From Lysobacteraceae bacterium PS02065 (GTDB lineage Bacteria > Pseudomonadota > Gammaproteobacteria > Xanthomonadales > Rhodanobacteraceae), in contig JASCPI010000054.1 in NCBI GenBank assembly GCA_029959555.1, forward strand, positions 1-32,224: 32,224 bases of DNA. The letters run 5' to 3'. Made by a program: the position numbers and the translations under genes. Every line of letters starts with the position of its first letter. Position 1 is the first letter of the stretch. Below are positions 1 through 7,535 of the stretch, one piece after another. The notes under the pieces were generated by a model that saw only the letters and a program-made list of their open reading frames with translations, was not told the origin of the DNA and searched no databases.

Positions 1-98
1 CCAAAGTCGCCATCGTCGCCTGCATGCGAAAGCTGCTCACCATGCTCAATGCCATGCTGCGCGACTCAGCACGTTGGAGCCCTCCCGCCATGGGCTGA
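1..98 (+). CDS. IS110-family transposase, C-terminal fragment (cut by window edge)
   Basis: The reading frame starting at base 3 gives 31 residues and ends with TGA at 96-98. It contains KVAIVACMRKLLTMLNAMLR, which matches the conserved C-terminal tail of IS110/IS116-type (DEDD plus Ser) transposases as I know the family. Only the tail is visible, so it cannot be said whether the element is intact. It is on the opposite strand to the genes that follow. The tail beyond the conserved block (residues DSARWSPPAMG) is not diagnostic. Identification rests on a short stretch, but the motif is characteristic. Confidence 0.8.
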   Translation, partial: KVAIVACMRKLLTMLNAMLRDSARWSPPAMG

Positions 99-118
99 GC
101 TTGACGAGCAACACAGTT
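1..118 (+). mobile_element. Right end of an IS110-family insertion sequence
   Basis: The transposase stop at 98 is followed by about 20 bases and then abruptly by a palindromic repeat unit at 119-148 that has a near-identical copy elsewhere in the window (16117-16146, opposite strand). The other copy has CCCTCTCCCCAACC-type sequence on the side where this copy has the IS, suggesting the IS interrupts the repeat near 118-120. IS110 elements make no terminal inverted repeats or target duplication, and some, such as IS621, target REP-like palindromes. The boundary is inferred. Confidence 0.5.
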
Positions 119-148
119 GCTCTCCCGGAGGGAGAGGGGCTCGAAAGC
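119..148 (+). repeat. Dispersed palindromic repeat, copy 1
   Basis: These 30 bases contain a CTCTCCC...GGGAGAG palindrome and match the reverse complement of 16117-16146 at 29 of 30 positions. Similar CTCTCC/GGAGAG palindromes are widespread in intergenic DNA of Xanthomonadales. It directly follows the IS110 end. Confidence 0.75.
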
Positions 149-172
149 AACGCCATTCCGGACCGACGCGAT

Positions 173-265
173 TCACCGGTGCCGGTGAGGTGACGACGAG
201 CAGCGTAAAGCGGCGCACGATAGCTCCGGACACGGCGCGAGTGATGGTCGGATTGTCCCGGGACA
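173..265. other. Non-coding stretch with two short palindromes
   Basis: Between the repeat copy and the first minus-strand gene there is no supported ORF. TCACCGG/CCGGTGA (173-188, two-base spacer) and a perfect 12-base palindrome TGTCCCGGGACA (254-265) are visible. The second lies about 30 bases past the stop of the gene ending at 293 and might help end its transcription, but it has no T-tract. Confidence 0.3.
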
Positions 266-292
266 GTCGGGACCGGCATGCGAAATCCTGTC

Positions 293-1024
293 TCAGCGCG
301 TCTCGGTCACGATCTCGCCGACCGTCACGGCGCGCGGCTGTGCCGACTGCACGGCCCAGCCCACTGTCGCGGCGATCGCCGCGGTCGCCGCGAAAGGCCA
401 GAACGTGCGCTTGATCGCCGTCGTGAGCCAGTGGCTCGTCTCGATGTGCTTGAGGCGGCGGTACAGTCCTGCAGCGAGGATGCCGTCGACGAGCAGTTCG
501 GCGAACAGCACCGGCGCGCTCCAGACCACCATGAACGACGACACCACGATCGCCGCGACGATCACGATCACGACGATCGGAATCGTGAACGCGTCGGCAT
601 CGCCGAAGTCGAGCGAATCGAACGTGCCGCCGCCGCTTCCGCCGCCACCGCTGCCGCCGCGCCCGACATCGGGCAGCGAGACGTCGTGGACGTCGTAGCT
701 GGAGCTCGTGTCGCCCGCGTCCTGCGGATCGTTCTTGCTGCGACCTCCGGTCGGGATGCCCGGGTCGTGGGCATCGAGCCAGTCGCTTCCGCGCGTGCGC
801 AGCCAGAACCAGAGCAACATGAGGAACACGCCGTAGGCGACCGCGGTCGCGAGCGCGTAGCGCGCAGGCATCGACCGCAGCCCTGCATGAAGGAAGATCC
901 ACGACGCGAGGAAGCCCGCGCCGGCCGTGATCGCGACCATGAAGCTCATCTGCAGGCGTGGCCAGCCGTCGCGTGACAGGCGCAGGCGCAGGCGTTCGAC
1001 GATGTGTTGCCTCGAGCGGCGCAT
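293..1024 (-). CDS. Small multi-pass membrane protein of unknown function
   Basis: The product has 243 residues. The start at 1024 is preferred over an ATG 10 codons upstream because GAGGAG sits 5 bases before it. About four hydrophobic segments are visible: two near the N-terminus (around residues 30-50 and 55-75), a long one after a glycine-rich linker (about 145-190), and one near the C-terminus. The middle contains a soluble acidic patch and a Gly/Ser-rich run just before a TFDSLDFGDAD segment. I do not recognise a family. It lies 86 bases downstream of the MFS exporter gene on the same strand and could be read from it. A membrane location is well supported; no function can be assigned. 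Confidence 0.7.
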   Translation of the reverse strand: MRRSRQHIVERLRLRLSRDGWPRLQMSFMVAITAGAGFLASWIFLHAGLRSMPARYALATAVAYGVFLMLLWFWLRTRGSDWLDAHDPGIPTGGRSKNDPQDAGDTSSSYDVHDVSLPDVGRGGSGGGGSGGGTFDSLDFGDADAFTIPIVVIVIVAAIVVSSFMVVWSAPVLFAELLVDGILAAGLYRRLKHIETSHWLTTAIKRTFWPFAATAAIAATVGWAVQSAQPRAVTVGEIVTETR

Positions 1025-1110
1025 CCGGACTCCTCGCAGTGGTGTCGGAGGCATCCTAGCGTGCGATGCGTGCCGCTCCGTCGGATGTGCCCGAGAGCGA
1101 GGGTGTGCGT

Positions 1111-2370
1111 TCAGGTGTCGGGCGGCGTTCCCGGCGCAGCGACGTCGTCACGCCCTGCGCGTCGTGCCGTACGCCAGCCGATCGCGGCGGCTCCGAGCAG
1201 CACGACGGAGGCGATCAGCAGCGCGGCGCCCGGCGTCGGGAACAGCGGCTTGTCGCCAACCGAGGCCGCATAGACCGCGCCGAAGAAAAGCGGCGACAGC
1301 ACGCCGGCGATGCTCGCGACGCTCATGTTCGCGCCCTGCAGCTGGCCTTGCTCGGACTCCGACACGCGCTGCGTCATGAGCGACTGCAGCGTCGGCATCG
1401 CGAGGCCCCACAGCGCGTTCGGCAGCATCGCGAGCGTGAACGTGAGGCCGTCCGGTGCGAGGCCCATGCAGGCGATGCCGAAGGCGCCACCGAAGAGGCC
1501 GACGATCATCGTCGTGCGGTCGCCGAGGCGTTTCACGACGCGGCCGACCAGCACGCCCTGCACGAGCATGTCGAGCGCGCCGACGAAGGCCAGCACGAGG
1601 CCGACCTCCCACGCGTGCCAGCCGTAACGGTAGCCCGCATAGAGCACGAACACGGCGGAGAACACGTGGTGGGCGAAATGCAGCAGGAAGGTGACGACGG
1701 CGAGGCCGGCGAGCTCGGCGTGCGAGCGCAGCAGCACGAGCGCGCCGAGGGGGTTCGCGCGTGCCCAGGAAAAACGCATGCGTCGTTCGCGCGGCAGCGA
1801 CTCGGGCAGCACGAACAGGCCGTAGGCGAACGTGAGCGTGCTCAGCGCGGCCGCGAACCAGAACGGCGCGCGCGGCGAGATCGCGCCGAGCGCACCGCCG
1901 AGCAGCGGTCCGGCCACGAAGCCTGCGCTGAACGCCGCGCCGACGAGGCCGTAGGCGCGCGCACGGTGTTCCGGTGCGGTGATGTCGGCCATGTAGGCGT
2001 ACACGGTCGAGAAGCTCGCCGAGGTCACGCCGGCGACGATGCGTCCGAGTGCGAGCCACCACAGGTCCGGAGCGAGCGCCATGAGCACGTAGTCGGCGGC
2101 GAGCCCCGCGGCCGAGATCAGGATCACGGGCCGGCGCCCGACCTGGTCCGACAAGGTGCCGATGATCGGCGAGGCGACGAACTGCATGAGCGCCCATAGC
2201 GCCACGAACACGCCGTTGATGAAGCCGGCACGCGCGTTCGATCCCGTGAACGATTCGATCAGCGGCGGCAGCACCGGAATGACGATGCCCATCGCGACGA
2301 TGTCGAGCGCCGCGACGACGAGGATGAACGCGATCGTCGCGGTGCGTGCGGAGGAGGGTGGGGTGTCCAT
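1111..2370 (-). CDS. TCR/Tet-family MFS drug exporter
   Basis: The product has 419 residues with the 12-helix layout of the major facilitator superfamily and acts in the inner membrane as a proton-coupled antiporter. The N-terminus (LDIVAMGIVIPVLPPLI) and motif A between helices 2 and 3 (GTLSDQVGRRP) follow TetA closely, as does the late QGQLQGANMSVASIAG segment, so it sits in the TCR/Tet branch. Many members of that branch do not export tetracycline, so the substrate is unknown and no tet symbol is given. No TetR-type regulator is adjacent. The gene is 104 bases downstream of the FrnE-like gene, separated from it by an 8-bp inverted repeat at 2406-2430. No clear ribosome binding site precedes the ATG. 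Confidence 0.85.
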   Translation of the reverse strand: MDTPPSSARTATIAFILVVAALDIVAMGIVIPVLPPLIESFTGSNARAGFINGVFVALWALMQFVASPIIGTLSDQVGRRPVILISAAGLAADYVLMALAPDLWWLALGRIVAGVTSASFSTVYAYMADITAPEHRARAYGLVGAAFSAGFVAGPLLGGALGAISPRAPFWFAAALSTLTFAYGLFVLPESLPRERRMRFSWARANPLGALVLLRSHAELAGLAVVTFLLHFAHHVFSAVFVLYAGYRYGWHAWEVGLVLAFVGALDMLVQGVLVGRVVKRLGDRTTMIVGLFGGAFGIACMGLAPDGLTFTLAMLPNALWGLAMPTLQSLMTQRVSESEQGQLQGANMSVASIAGVLSPLFFGAVYAASVGDKPLFPTPGAALLIASVVLLGAAAIGWRTARRAGRDDVAAPGTPPDT

Positions 2371-2405
2371 GCGGGCGCGGAGTGTAGCGCCGCATCGGGA
2401 CGGGA

Positions 2406-2430
2406 GCGCGACACGTCCGTCATGTCGCGC
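2406..2430. repeat. Inverted repeat before the MFS gene
   Basis: GCGCGACA (2406-2413) and TGTCGCGC (2423-2430) form a perfect 8-bp stem with a 9-base loop in the 104-base gap upstream of the MFS exporter. It could be a repressor operator or a weak terminator for the upstream gene. There is no T-tract on either side. Confidence 0.4.
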
Positions 2431-2474
2431 CTGCAGTGGTCACGCGCCGCGCGGCGGCACGCGGATCGCCGTGC

Positions 2475-3146
2475 TCAGGACTGCGCGGCGCGCTTCGCGC
2501 CGGCGATCTGGCGCAAGGCCTGCTCGAACACCTCGACGGGCTGGCCGCCCGAGACGAGGTGGCGCTGCTCGATCACGACCGCAGGGACCGAACGGATGCC
2601 GAGGTCGAGCCAGCGGCGTTCCTCGCGACGCACGTCGTCGGCGTGGCGGTCGCCGGCGAGGATCGCACGCGCTTCGTCGGCGTCGAGTCCGCTCGCCGCG
2701 GCCACGCGCACCAGCACCTCGGGATCCGATACATCGGCGCCGTCGGTGAAGTAGGCCTGCAGCAGTGCGCGCTTGAGCACGAGCTGGCGATCGCCGCCGA
2801 GCGTGCCGGCCCAATGCAGCAGGCGGTGCGCATCGAACGTGTTGCGGATGCGCTCGCGCTCGCCGAACACCACGCCGACCTCGGCGCCACGCGCGCGCAA
2901 CGCGGCCTGGCTCTGCTCGAGCTGCTCCGCCGTCATGCCGTACTTGCGCGCGAGGTGTTCGCCGATCGCCTCGCCTTCGCGCGCCATCTGCGGATTGAGC
3001 TCGAACGGCTGGAAATGCAGGTCGATCGTCACGTCGCCGCCGAGCTTCGCGATCGCGCGCTCGAGCGAGGCCAGCCCGACCGCGCACCACGGACAGGCGA
3101 CGTCGGAGACGATGTCGATGCGCAGCGGAACGGCGGCGGTGCTCAT
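2475..3146 (-). CDS. DsbA-family (FrnE-like) thioredoxin-fold oxidoreductase
   Basis: The product has 223 residues. It opens with a beta strand leading into a C18-P-W-C21 redox motif (SDVACPWCAVG) and continues with FQPFELNPQM, the helical insertion, and a cis-proline loop GIRSVPAVVIEQ near residue 187. This is the FrnE/2-hydroxychromene-2-carboxylate isomerase-like branch of the DsbA superfamily, normally cytoplasmic. No signal peptide is visible, which agrees. The ATG at 3146 is the first methionine that keeps the thioredoxin fold complete; the frame is open much further upstream, but only as a shadow of the flavoprotein gene. It lies 62 bases downstream of that flavoprotein gene on the same strand. 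The physiological substrate is unknown; oxidative-stress roles are known for some FrnE proteins. Confidence 0.88.
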   Translation of the reverse strand: MSTAAVPLRIDIVSDVACPWCAVGLASLERAIAKLGGDVTIDLHFQPFELNPQMAREGEAIGEHLARKYGMTAEQLEQSQAALRARGAEVGVVFGERERIRNTFDAHRLLHWAGTLGGDRQLVLKRALLQAYFTDGADVSDPEVLVRVAAASGLDADEARAILAGDRHADDVRREERRWLDLGIRSVPAVVIEQRHLVSGGQPVEVFEQALRQIAGAKRAAQS

Positions 3147-3208
3147 GGCGTGGACTCGCTTCGGAGGGATCGCCGCGAGATGGGGGGCGCGCGGTGGGCG
3201 CACAAGCC

Positions 3209-4489
3209 TCAGCCGCGCACGCGCTCGCCGAACGCATCGGCGACGATGCTGCGGTACCAGCCTTCGGCGAGTTCGGCCTCGCGTGCACGGAATGCGGCCG
3301 GCGCGTGCTCGGGACTCATGCCGCCTGCGCCGGGCACGTCGTGCCACTGGCCATCGCTGACGCGGTAGATGCCGCTGATCGAGATGCCGTGGTCCGGTGC
3401 GACGAGGCTGTAGCAGGTGTTGTGCAGCACGCCGTCGGGTGTCGGCTCGCCGCGCAGCGAGGCGAGGATCGCGAACGCGCACTGCTTGGCCTGGCTGTTC
3501 GCGGCCGAGGCCGACTTCGGCATTGCGCCGGCGATGCAGGCATCGCCGATCACGTGCACGCCGGGCAGATGCTCCGAGACGAACGTCGCCGCGTCGACGG
3601 GACACCAGCCTTTCGCCGCGGCGAGGCCGCTCGTGACGGCGAGCGTCGGTGCGGCCTGCGCGGGAATCACGTTGGCGACGTCGACGCGCTCGGCACCGCC
3701 GGCGAGATACAAGGTCATGCTGCGCGCGTCGACGCGCTGGAGTGTGCCGCCTTGCGTCGACGGGACCCACGTGATGCGGTCGCCGTAGCGTTCCGTCCAT
3801 GCCTCGGTGAACAAGGCCTGCTTCGAGAAACGGTTGTTGGCATCGAACACGATGAGCTTGGAGCGCGGCTTGTGCCGTGCGAGCCAGTGCGCGATGAGGC
3901 TCGCGCGTTCGTAAGGCCCGGGCGGGCAGCGGAACGGGGCGGGCGGCACGCAGATCGCAACGCGACCGCCGTCGCGCATCGCGCGCAGCTGGCGCGCGAG
4001 CCGCAGCGTCTGCTCGCCGGCCTGCCAGGCATGCGGCATGCGCCGCCGAGCCTCGTCGCCCCAGCCTTCGATCGCGTCGTCGCGCACGCGCATGCCGGCC
4101 GCGAACACGAGGCGATCCCACGGCAGCGATCCGCCGCCGCGCAGTCTCGCGCGGCGCGTGTCGGCGTCGAGGCCGACGACCTCGTCGACGACGACGCGCA
4201 CGCCGGCCGCGCGCAAGCCGTCGTGGCCGATGCGCAGCGAACGCATCGGACGCAGGCCGGCGATCACGGCGTTGCTCATAGGACAGCTCACGTGCCGTGT
4301 CGACGGATCGACGAGCACGACATCGAGCGTGGGCGCGAAGGCCATGAGATGGCGCGCGCAGCTCGCGCCCGCGAAGCCGCCGCCGACGACCACGACGCGT
4401 GCCCTCGCAGACGCATCGCGCGCGCGTGCGACCGGCAGCAGCGCGGCGCCGGCGAGCAGGCCGAGCATGTGTCGTCGCGACAGTGTCAT
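3209..4489 (-). CDS. fccB: Flavocytochrome c sulfide dehydrogenase flavoprotein subunit, Tat-exported
   Basis: The product has 426 residues from the ATG at 4489, which overlaps the cytochrome stop as ATGA. A Tat signal (SRRHMLGLLAGAALL) at residues 5-19 is followed by an FAD-binding VVVVGGGFAG at 32-41. Two features are diagnostic of FccB/SoxF. FRCPPGPYERA carries Cys188 and HNTCYSLVAPD carries Cys359, the pair that forms the redox disulfide next to FAD. The second nucleotide-binding element VHVIGDACIAG and the C-terminal FCSD dimerisation region are also present. In the family it oxidises sulfide in the periplasm and passes electrons to a partner cytochrome c, here encoded just upstream. The neighbouring SoxH-like and SoxYZ-like genes support a sulfur or relay role. 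The native substrate in this organism is not proven. Confidence 0.88.
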   Translation of the reverse strand: MTLSRRHMLGLLAGAALLPVARARDASARARVVVVGGGFAGASCARHLMAFAPTLDVVLVDPSTRHVSCPMSNAVIAGLRPMRSLRIGHDGLRAAGVRVVVDEVVGLDADTRRARLRGGGSLPWDRLVFAAGMRVRDDAIEGWGDEARRRMPHAWQAGEQTLRLARQLRAMRDGGRVAICVPPAPFRCPPGPYERASLIAHWLARHKPRSKLIVFDANNRFSKQALFTEAWTERYGDRITWVPSTQGGTLQRVDARSMTLYLAGGAERVDVANVIPAQAAPTLAVTSGLAAAKGWCPVDAATFVSEHLPGVHVIGDACIAGAMPKSASAANSQAKQCAFAILASLRGEPTPDGVLHNTCYSLVAPDHGISISGIYRVSDGQWHDVPGAGGMSPEHAPAAFRAREAELAEGWYRSIVADAFGERVRG

Positions 4490-4806
4490 CGCGGTGGCTT
4501 CATCTTGGGGGCCGCGGCGAACCACGCGGCGATGCGCACGAGCTCGTCGTCGGAATAGCCGCGCGCGATGCGCGTCATGACCGTCGCGTCGGTGCGGCCT
4601 TCGCGGAATGCGCGCAGGCGTTCGAGCAGGTCGCCTTCGTCACGCCCTTCGAGCGCCGGAATCATCGCCTCGTCGCCGGCCACGCCGTGGCAGGTATGGC
4701 AGTGCACGGCGAGCTCGCGCGCATCGGGCGGTGCGGCCGGGGCGGGAACGCTTCCCGACGCGAGGGCGAGCCCGGCCAGCGCGAGGGTTCGCAGGCTCAC
4801 TCCCAT
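4486..4806 (-). CDS. Periplasmic monohaem class I cytochrome c (FccA-like)
   Basis: The product has 106 residues. A signal peptide covers about the first 25 (hydrophobic AGLALASG, cleavage near APAAP), followed by one CHTCH haem motif (Cys36, Cys39, His40). The likely axial methionine is Met77 in DATVMTRIARGYSDDEL, the arrangement seen in cytochromes c-553 and single-haem FccA subunits. The gene overlaps the metallohydrolase upstream by 10 bases and the flavoprotein downstream by 4, so all three are probably translationally coupled. It most likely accepts electrons from the flavoprotein and passes them to the respiratory chain. SoxE proteins are usually dihaem, so FccA-like is the better description. 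Confidence 0.88.
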   Translation of the reverse strand: MGVSLRTLALAGLALASGSVPAPAAPPDARELAVHCHTCHGVAGDEAMIPALEGRDEGDLLERLRAFREGRTDATVMTRIARGYSDDELVRIAAWFAAAPKMKPPR

Positions 4807-5735
4807 TCGAGCGCCTGGTAGACGCGTGCGACGTTGCGTGGATGGGTCTCGTCCCAGAGCTGCCAGTCGCGACGCTGCGCATGGCCGGCCTTCACGATGA
4901 CATCCTGCATCGCGTCGCCGCGTTTAAGCGCCGCTCGGATGTCGTCGACGAGCGTGCGCAGGTAGGCGTCCTGCCGCGTGAGCGCGCCGGCGAGGTCGGC
5001 GGTGATCGCGCCGTGGCCCGGCACGACGTGGCGAACGCCGGGAAGACGCGCCAGTTCGGAGTCGACGGCGAGCCAGCCGGTCGCGCTGCCTTCGATCGCG
5101 GGCAGGCGTTCGCGGAACAGCAGGTCGCCCGTCCACAGCGTGCCGCTCGCGTCGTCGAACACGCTGAGATCGGCGTCGGTGTGCGACAGCGGCCACGCGC
5201 GCAGCGTGAGCGTGCGGCCGCCGAGATCGAGTTGTTGCGTGCCCGTGACGGCGTTCGTCGGTGCGACGATCGCCGAGGCGTCGCCGGCCGGTTCGAGATC
5301 GTCGGCGTAGTCGCGCGCGAACAGCTCGCGGCTGCGTTCGAGCGACGCGGCGAGGTTCGCATGCCCCGTGAACGCCGTGCCGTCGCCGCGGAACGCCGCG
5401 TTGCCGAGCACGTGGTCGACATGCCCGTGCGTGCTGATCACGTGGCATACCGGCAGCGCCGTTCGCACGCGCACCGCGGCGAGCAGCGCACGCCCCGTGC
5501 GCACCGAGCCGCCCGTGTCGATGACCGCGACGCAGCGCGTACCGACCACGAAGCCGAGGTTCGCGATGTCGTCGTGGCCTTGGGCATCGAGCGCCTTGTG
5601 CGCGCCGACGTGCACGAACACCCCCGGCGCGAGTTCGTCGACCTCGAGCGGTGCATGCGATGACGCGAAGCTGTTGGCGGACATGAAGAACGCGATCGCA
5701 GCCAGGGCAATCCTAAACCGTGTTCCCGGCAGCAT
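4797..5735 (-). CDS. Exported SoxH-like zinc metallo-hydrolase (quinoprotein relay type)
   Basis: The product has 312 residues with an N-terminal signal peptide (FRIALAAIAFFMSANSFA). It has a metallo-beta-lactamase fold: HGHVDH at 103-108 gives the H-x-H-x-D-H zinc motif, with further ligands in the following order: FTGHANL, PLSHTDAD, LWTGDLLF and VPGHGAI. The sequence style (LAPGVFVHVGAHKALD, DDIANLGFVVG) fits the SoxH-related 'quinoprotein relay system zinc metallohydrolase 2' group, whose genes are usually found near fused SoxYZ carriers and PQQ dehydrogenases; both the carrier and an FccAB-like pair are neighbours here. The catalysed reaction is not established; thiol-ester or persulfide hydrolysis is a guess from the superfamily. 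The ATG at 5735 has no strong ribosome binding site. Confidence 0.8.
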   Translation of the reverse strand: MLPGTRFRIALAAIAFFMSANSFASSHAPLEVDELAPGVFVHVGAHKALDAQGHDDIANLGFVVGTRCVAVIDTGGSVRTGRALLAAVRVRTALPVCHVISTHGHVDHVLGNAAFRGDGTAFTGHANLAASLERSRELFARDYADDLEPAGDASAIVAPTNAVTGTQQLDLGGRTLTLRAWPLSHTDADLSVFDDASGTLWTGDLLFRERLPAIEGSATGWLAVDSELARLPGVRHVVPGHGAITADLAGALTRQDAYLRTLVDDIRAALKRGDAMQDVIVKAGHAQRRDWQLWDETHPRNVARVYQALEWE

Positions 5736-5803
5736 GGGGAATGTACGCTGTTCGGACGTGCGGAGCCGTGGTCGTGCTGAGATGTCTGTCACGCGTCCAT
5801 TCC

Positions 5804-6535
5804 TCAGCGTGGACTCTCGTCGCGCATTCTCACCTTGCTTTCGCCACGTGCAGATCCGGAGCGATGCCCGTCTTCGAGCCGTTGTGCGAGATCGAACAAG
5901 CCGTTCTCCCGGGCGAGCTCGCTCAGAGGACGACCTTCGAAATCGTAGACCTTGGCACCGGCATCCAGAAGGCACTCCGCAGCTTCGCCGTTGCCGCGTA
6001 CGATCGCCGCCGTGAGAGCGGTAATCCCCGAGTTGCTGCGGTGATTCACATCGACACCATGTCGGACAAGAAAGTCGGTCACATTGCATGGCGATATGAT
6101 CGCCGCGAAAAGTGCCGTCTGGCCGAGTCGGTTCGATGTCTTGAGGTCGACGCCGTGCTCATGAAGCATGCTGAGGGTTTCGACATCGCCGAACATCGAG
6201 GCGTCGATGACGGATGTCACGGGATCACTCAGTGCAAGGGCACTGCTTCCGTCCAGCTCCAATGCTTTTCGAAGCATATCGTTGCGCCCGACGTGGATCG
6301 ATATCAGGGATCGATCGAAGGTGCCCATCATGTCGACAGTGAAGCGGGGGAAGACGTCCCAGCATCTGTCGAGAGTTTCCGAGAGCTTTTCACGCTTCGC
6401 GAGCGTCTCTCCCGATCTGAACTCCTTGGCGACCGCTGCCATGAAGTCCAGCGAGTCCAGCTTCGCGTCATTCTGACAATCCACGTACGAGCAGCCCGCC
6501 AGCAGAGCCGTGGACAACAGCGTCACGCGAAGCAT
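5804..6535 (-). CDS. Ankyrin-repeat lipoprotein
   Basis: The product has 243 residues from the ATG at 6535, chosen because it gives a type II signal (MLRVTLLSTALLAGC, lipobox cysteine 15). A soluble region follows, then about three ankyrin repeats in the second half: DPVTSVIDASMFGDVETLSMLHEHGVD, GQTALFAAI...LVRHGVDVNH, and GITALTAAIVRG...LLDAGAKV. Ankyrin repeats bind proteins; no catalytic motif is seen, so this is a surface or periplasmic binding protein of unknown partner. The coding DNA is visibly richer in A and T, with less biased codon choice than the flanking genes, and it separates the SoxYZ-like and SoxH-like genes, suggesting later insertion into the cluster. The gap to the next gene is 68 bases. 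Confidence 0.8.
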   Translation of the reverse strand: MLRVTLLSTALLAGCSYVDCQNDAKLDSLDFMAAVAKEFRSGETLAKREKLSETLDRCWDVFPRFTVDMMGTFDRSLISIHVGRNDMLRKALELDGSSALALSDPVTSVIDASMFGDVETLSMLHEHGVDLKTSNRLGQTALFAAIISPCNVTDFLVRHGVDVNHRSNSGITALTAAIVRGNGEAAECLLDAGAKVYDFEGRPLSELARENGLFDLAQRLEDGHRSGSARGESKVRMRDESPR

Positions 6536-6596
6536 GTCGAACTTCTCCAGTCGGGCTTCGGGCTGCGCCACGAGGGCAGGAGTATCGCGCGCGAGG

Positions 6597-6625
6597 TGCC
6601 GCGAGTGCCCGGCGATATCGCGGCA
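6597..6625. repeat. Inverted repeat between SoxYZ-like and ankyrin genes
   Basis: TGCCGCGA (6597-6604) and TCGCGGCA (6618-6625) form a perfect 8-bp stem with a 13-base loop. It lies 31 bases past the stop of the SoxYZ-like gene and upstream of the ankyrin gene. It may end the upstream transcript or mark an insertion boundary; no T-tract follows. Confidence 0.35.
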
Positions 6626-6655
6626 TCCTCACCGATGGCAGCCCTCTTGTCGCGG

Positions 6656-7471
6656 TCATGGCGCCGTTGCATCACCGCCACCGGTCCACGCGGCCTTGAA
6701 ATGCCCGTCGGCCGAGTCGGCGACGCGCACCTCGATCGGTTTCGGCAGCGCCTTCGCGAAGCCGATGCGCAGGCTGGGGTTCTCGCTCATCGAGATCGTG
6801 GTCTGCGCGTCGACGAGCGGCGTGCCGCCTTCGTCGAGCACGATCGACGAGACGTAGTAGGGCGGGATCGCCTCGCCGCTGCGCGGGTCGATCTGGAAGC
6901 CGGAGTGGTTGGGGTGGCGCACGCTGACGAGCAGGGCGCGGGCATCGTCGGCGCCGCGCAGGCGGATCTCGCCGGGTGTGCCGCCGGCAGCCGGACTCGG
7001 CGGTGCGGAGCAGCCGCCGCTGGCCTTGACCCAGGTGCTGCGCATGACCACGCGGCCGTCGTCGGTTTCGGCGATCGCGCGTACCGAGGTGTAGCGGTCC
7101 ACGCGCACGCGCAGGTCCAGCGTCTCGACTGGCGTGCCCTCGCGCAGCGCGACGGTCGCAACGAGCGGGGCGGGATTGTTGTCGACGACGATGCGCAGCT
7201 GGCGCACGCGGCCGATCGCGTCGGGGCCGAAGCGGATGCCGAGCGGCGTGGCCGCGGGATCGGGCGTGTTCGAGGGCACCTCGAGGCGCATGAACGCATC
7301 GCCGGCGATGTCGATGCGCGTGTCGGCGTACCACTGGCCGCGCAACGCCTCCCACATGCCGCTCACGGGCTGCTGCGCTTCGCCTATGGCGCGTGCGGCC
7401 GGCGCGGCGCACAGGACGGCCGCCAGCGCGGCGGCGAGTACCGCATGGATCGGAAACGACGAGCGTGCCAT
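6656..7471 (-). CDS. Fused SoxYZ-like sulfur carrier (quinoprotein dehydrogenase-associated type)
   Basis: The product has 271 residues. The ATG at 7471 is chosen because GGAGG stands 8 bases before it; an ATG six codons upstream lacks this. A signal peptide covers about residues 1-28. The first half is a SoxY-like beta domain ending in KASGGCS, with Cys154 in the position of the SoxY swinging-arm cysteine. A Pro/Ala/Gly linker leads to a SoxZ-like domain (VSVRHPNHSGFQID, IPPYYVSSIVLD, SMSENPSLRIGF). In true SoxY the GGCG cysteine is C-terminal and carries thiosulfate-derived sulfur; here it is internal because the two subunits are fused. Such fusions occur beside quinoprotein dehydrogenases. 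No SoxXA or SoxB is present here. It is 64 bases downstream of mdtC on the same strand. Confidence 0.85.
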   Translation of the reverse strand: MARSSFPIHAVLAAALAAVLCAAPAARAIGEAQQPVSGMWEALRGQWYADTRIDIAGDAFMRLEVPSNTPDPAATPLGIRFGPDAIGRVRQLRIVVDNNPAPLVATVALREGTPVETLDLRVRVDRYTSVRAIAETDDGRVVMRSTWVKASGGCSAPPSPAAGGTPGEIRLRGADDARALLVSVRHPNHSGFQIDPRSGEAIPPYYVSSIVLDEGGTPLVDAQTTISMSENPSLRIGFAKALPKPIEVRVADSADGHFKAAWTGGGDATAP

Positions 7472-7535
7472 CGCGACGTCCTCCGGCACGCGTCGGCGTG
7501 CCCCGCGCCGATGATCCGCCTCGGCGGGCGCGGAC

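Noticed and set aside
1111..2370. Naming the MFS gene tetA (tetracycline resistance)
   Set aside because: It is in the TCR/Tet branch, but no adjacent TetR is present and sequence alone does not show tetracycline specificity.
3147..4121. N-terminal extension of the FrnE-like frame up to 4121
   Set aside because: The extra 325 codons overlap the fccB gene out of frame and are Arg-rich shadow sequence; the thioredoxin fold begins at 3146.
3209..7471. Complete thiosulfate-oxidising Sox system
   Set aside because: SoxXA, SoxB and SoxCD are absent and the SoxYZ protein is the fused, quinoprotein-associated type.
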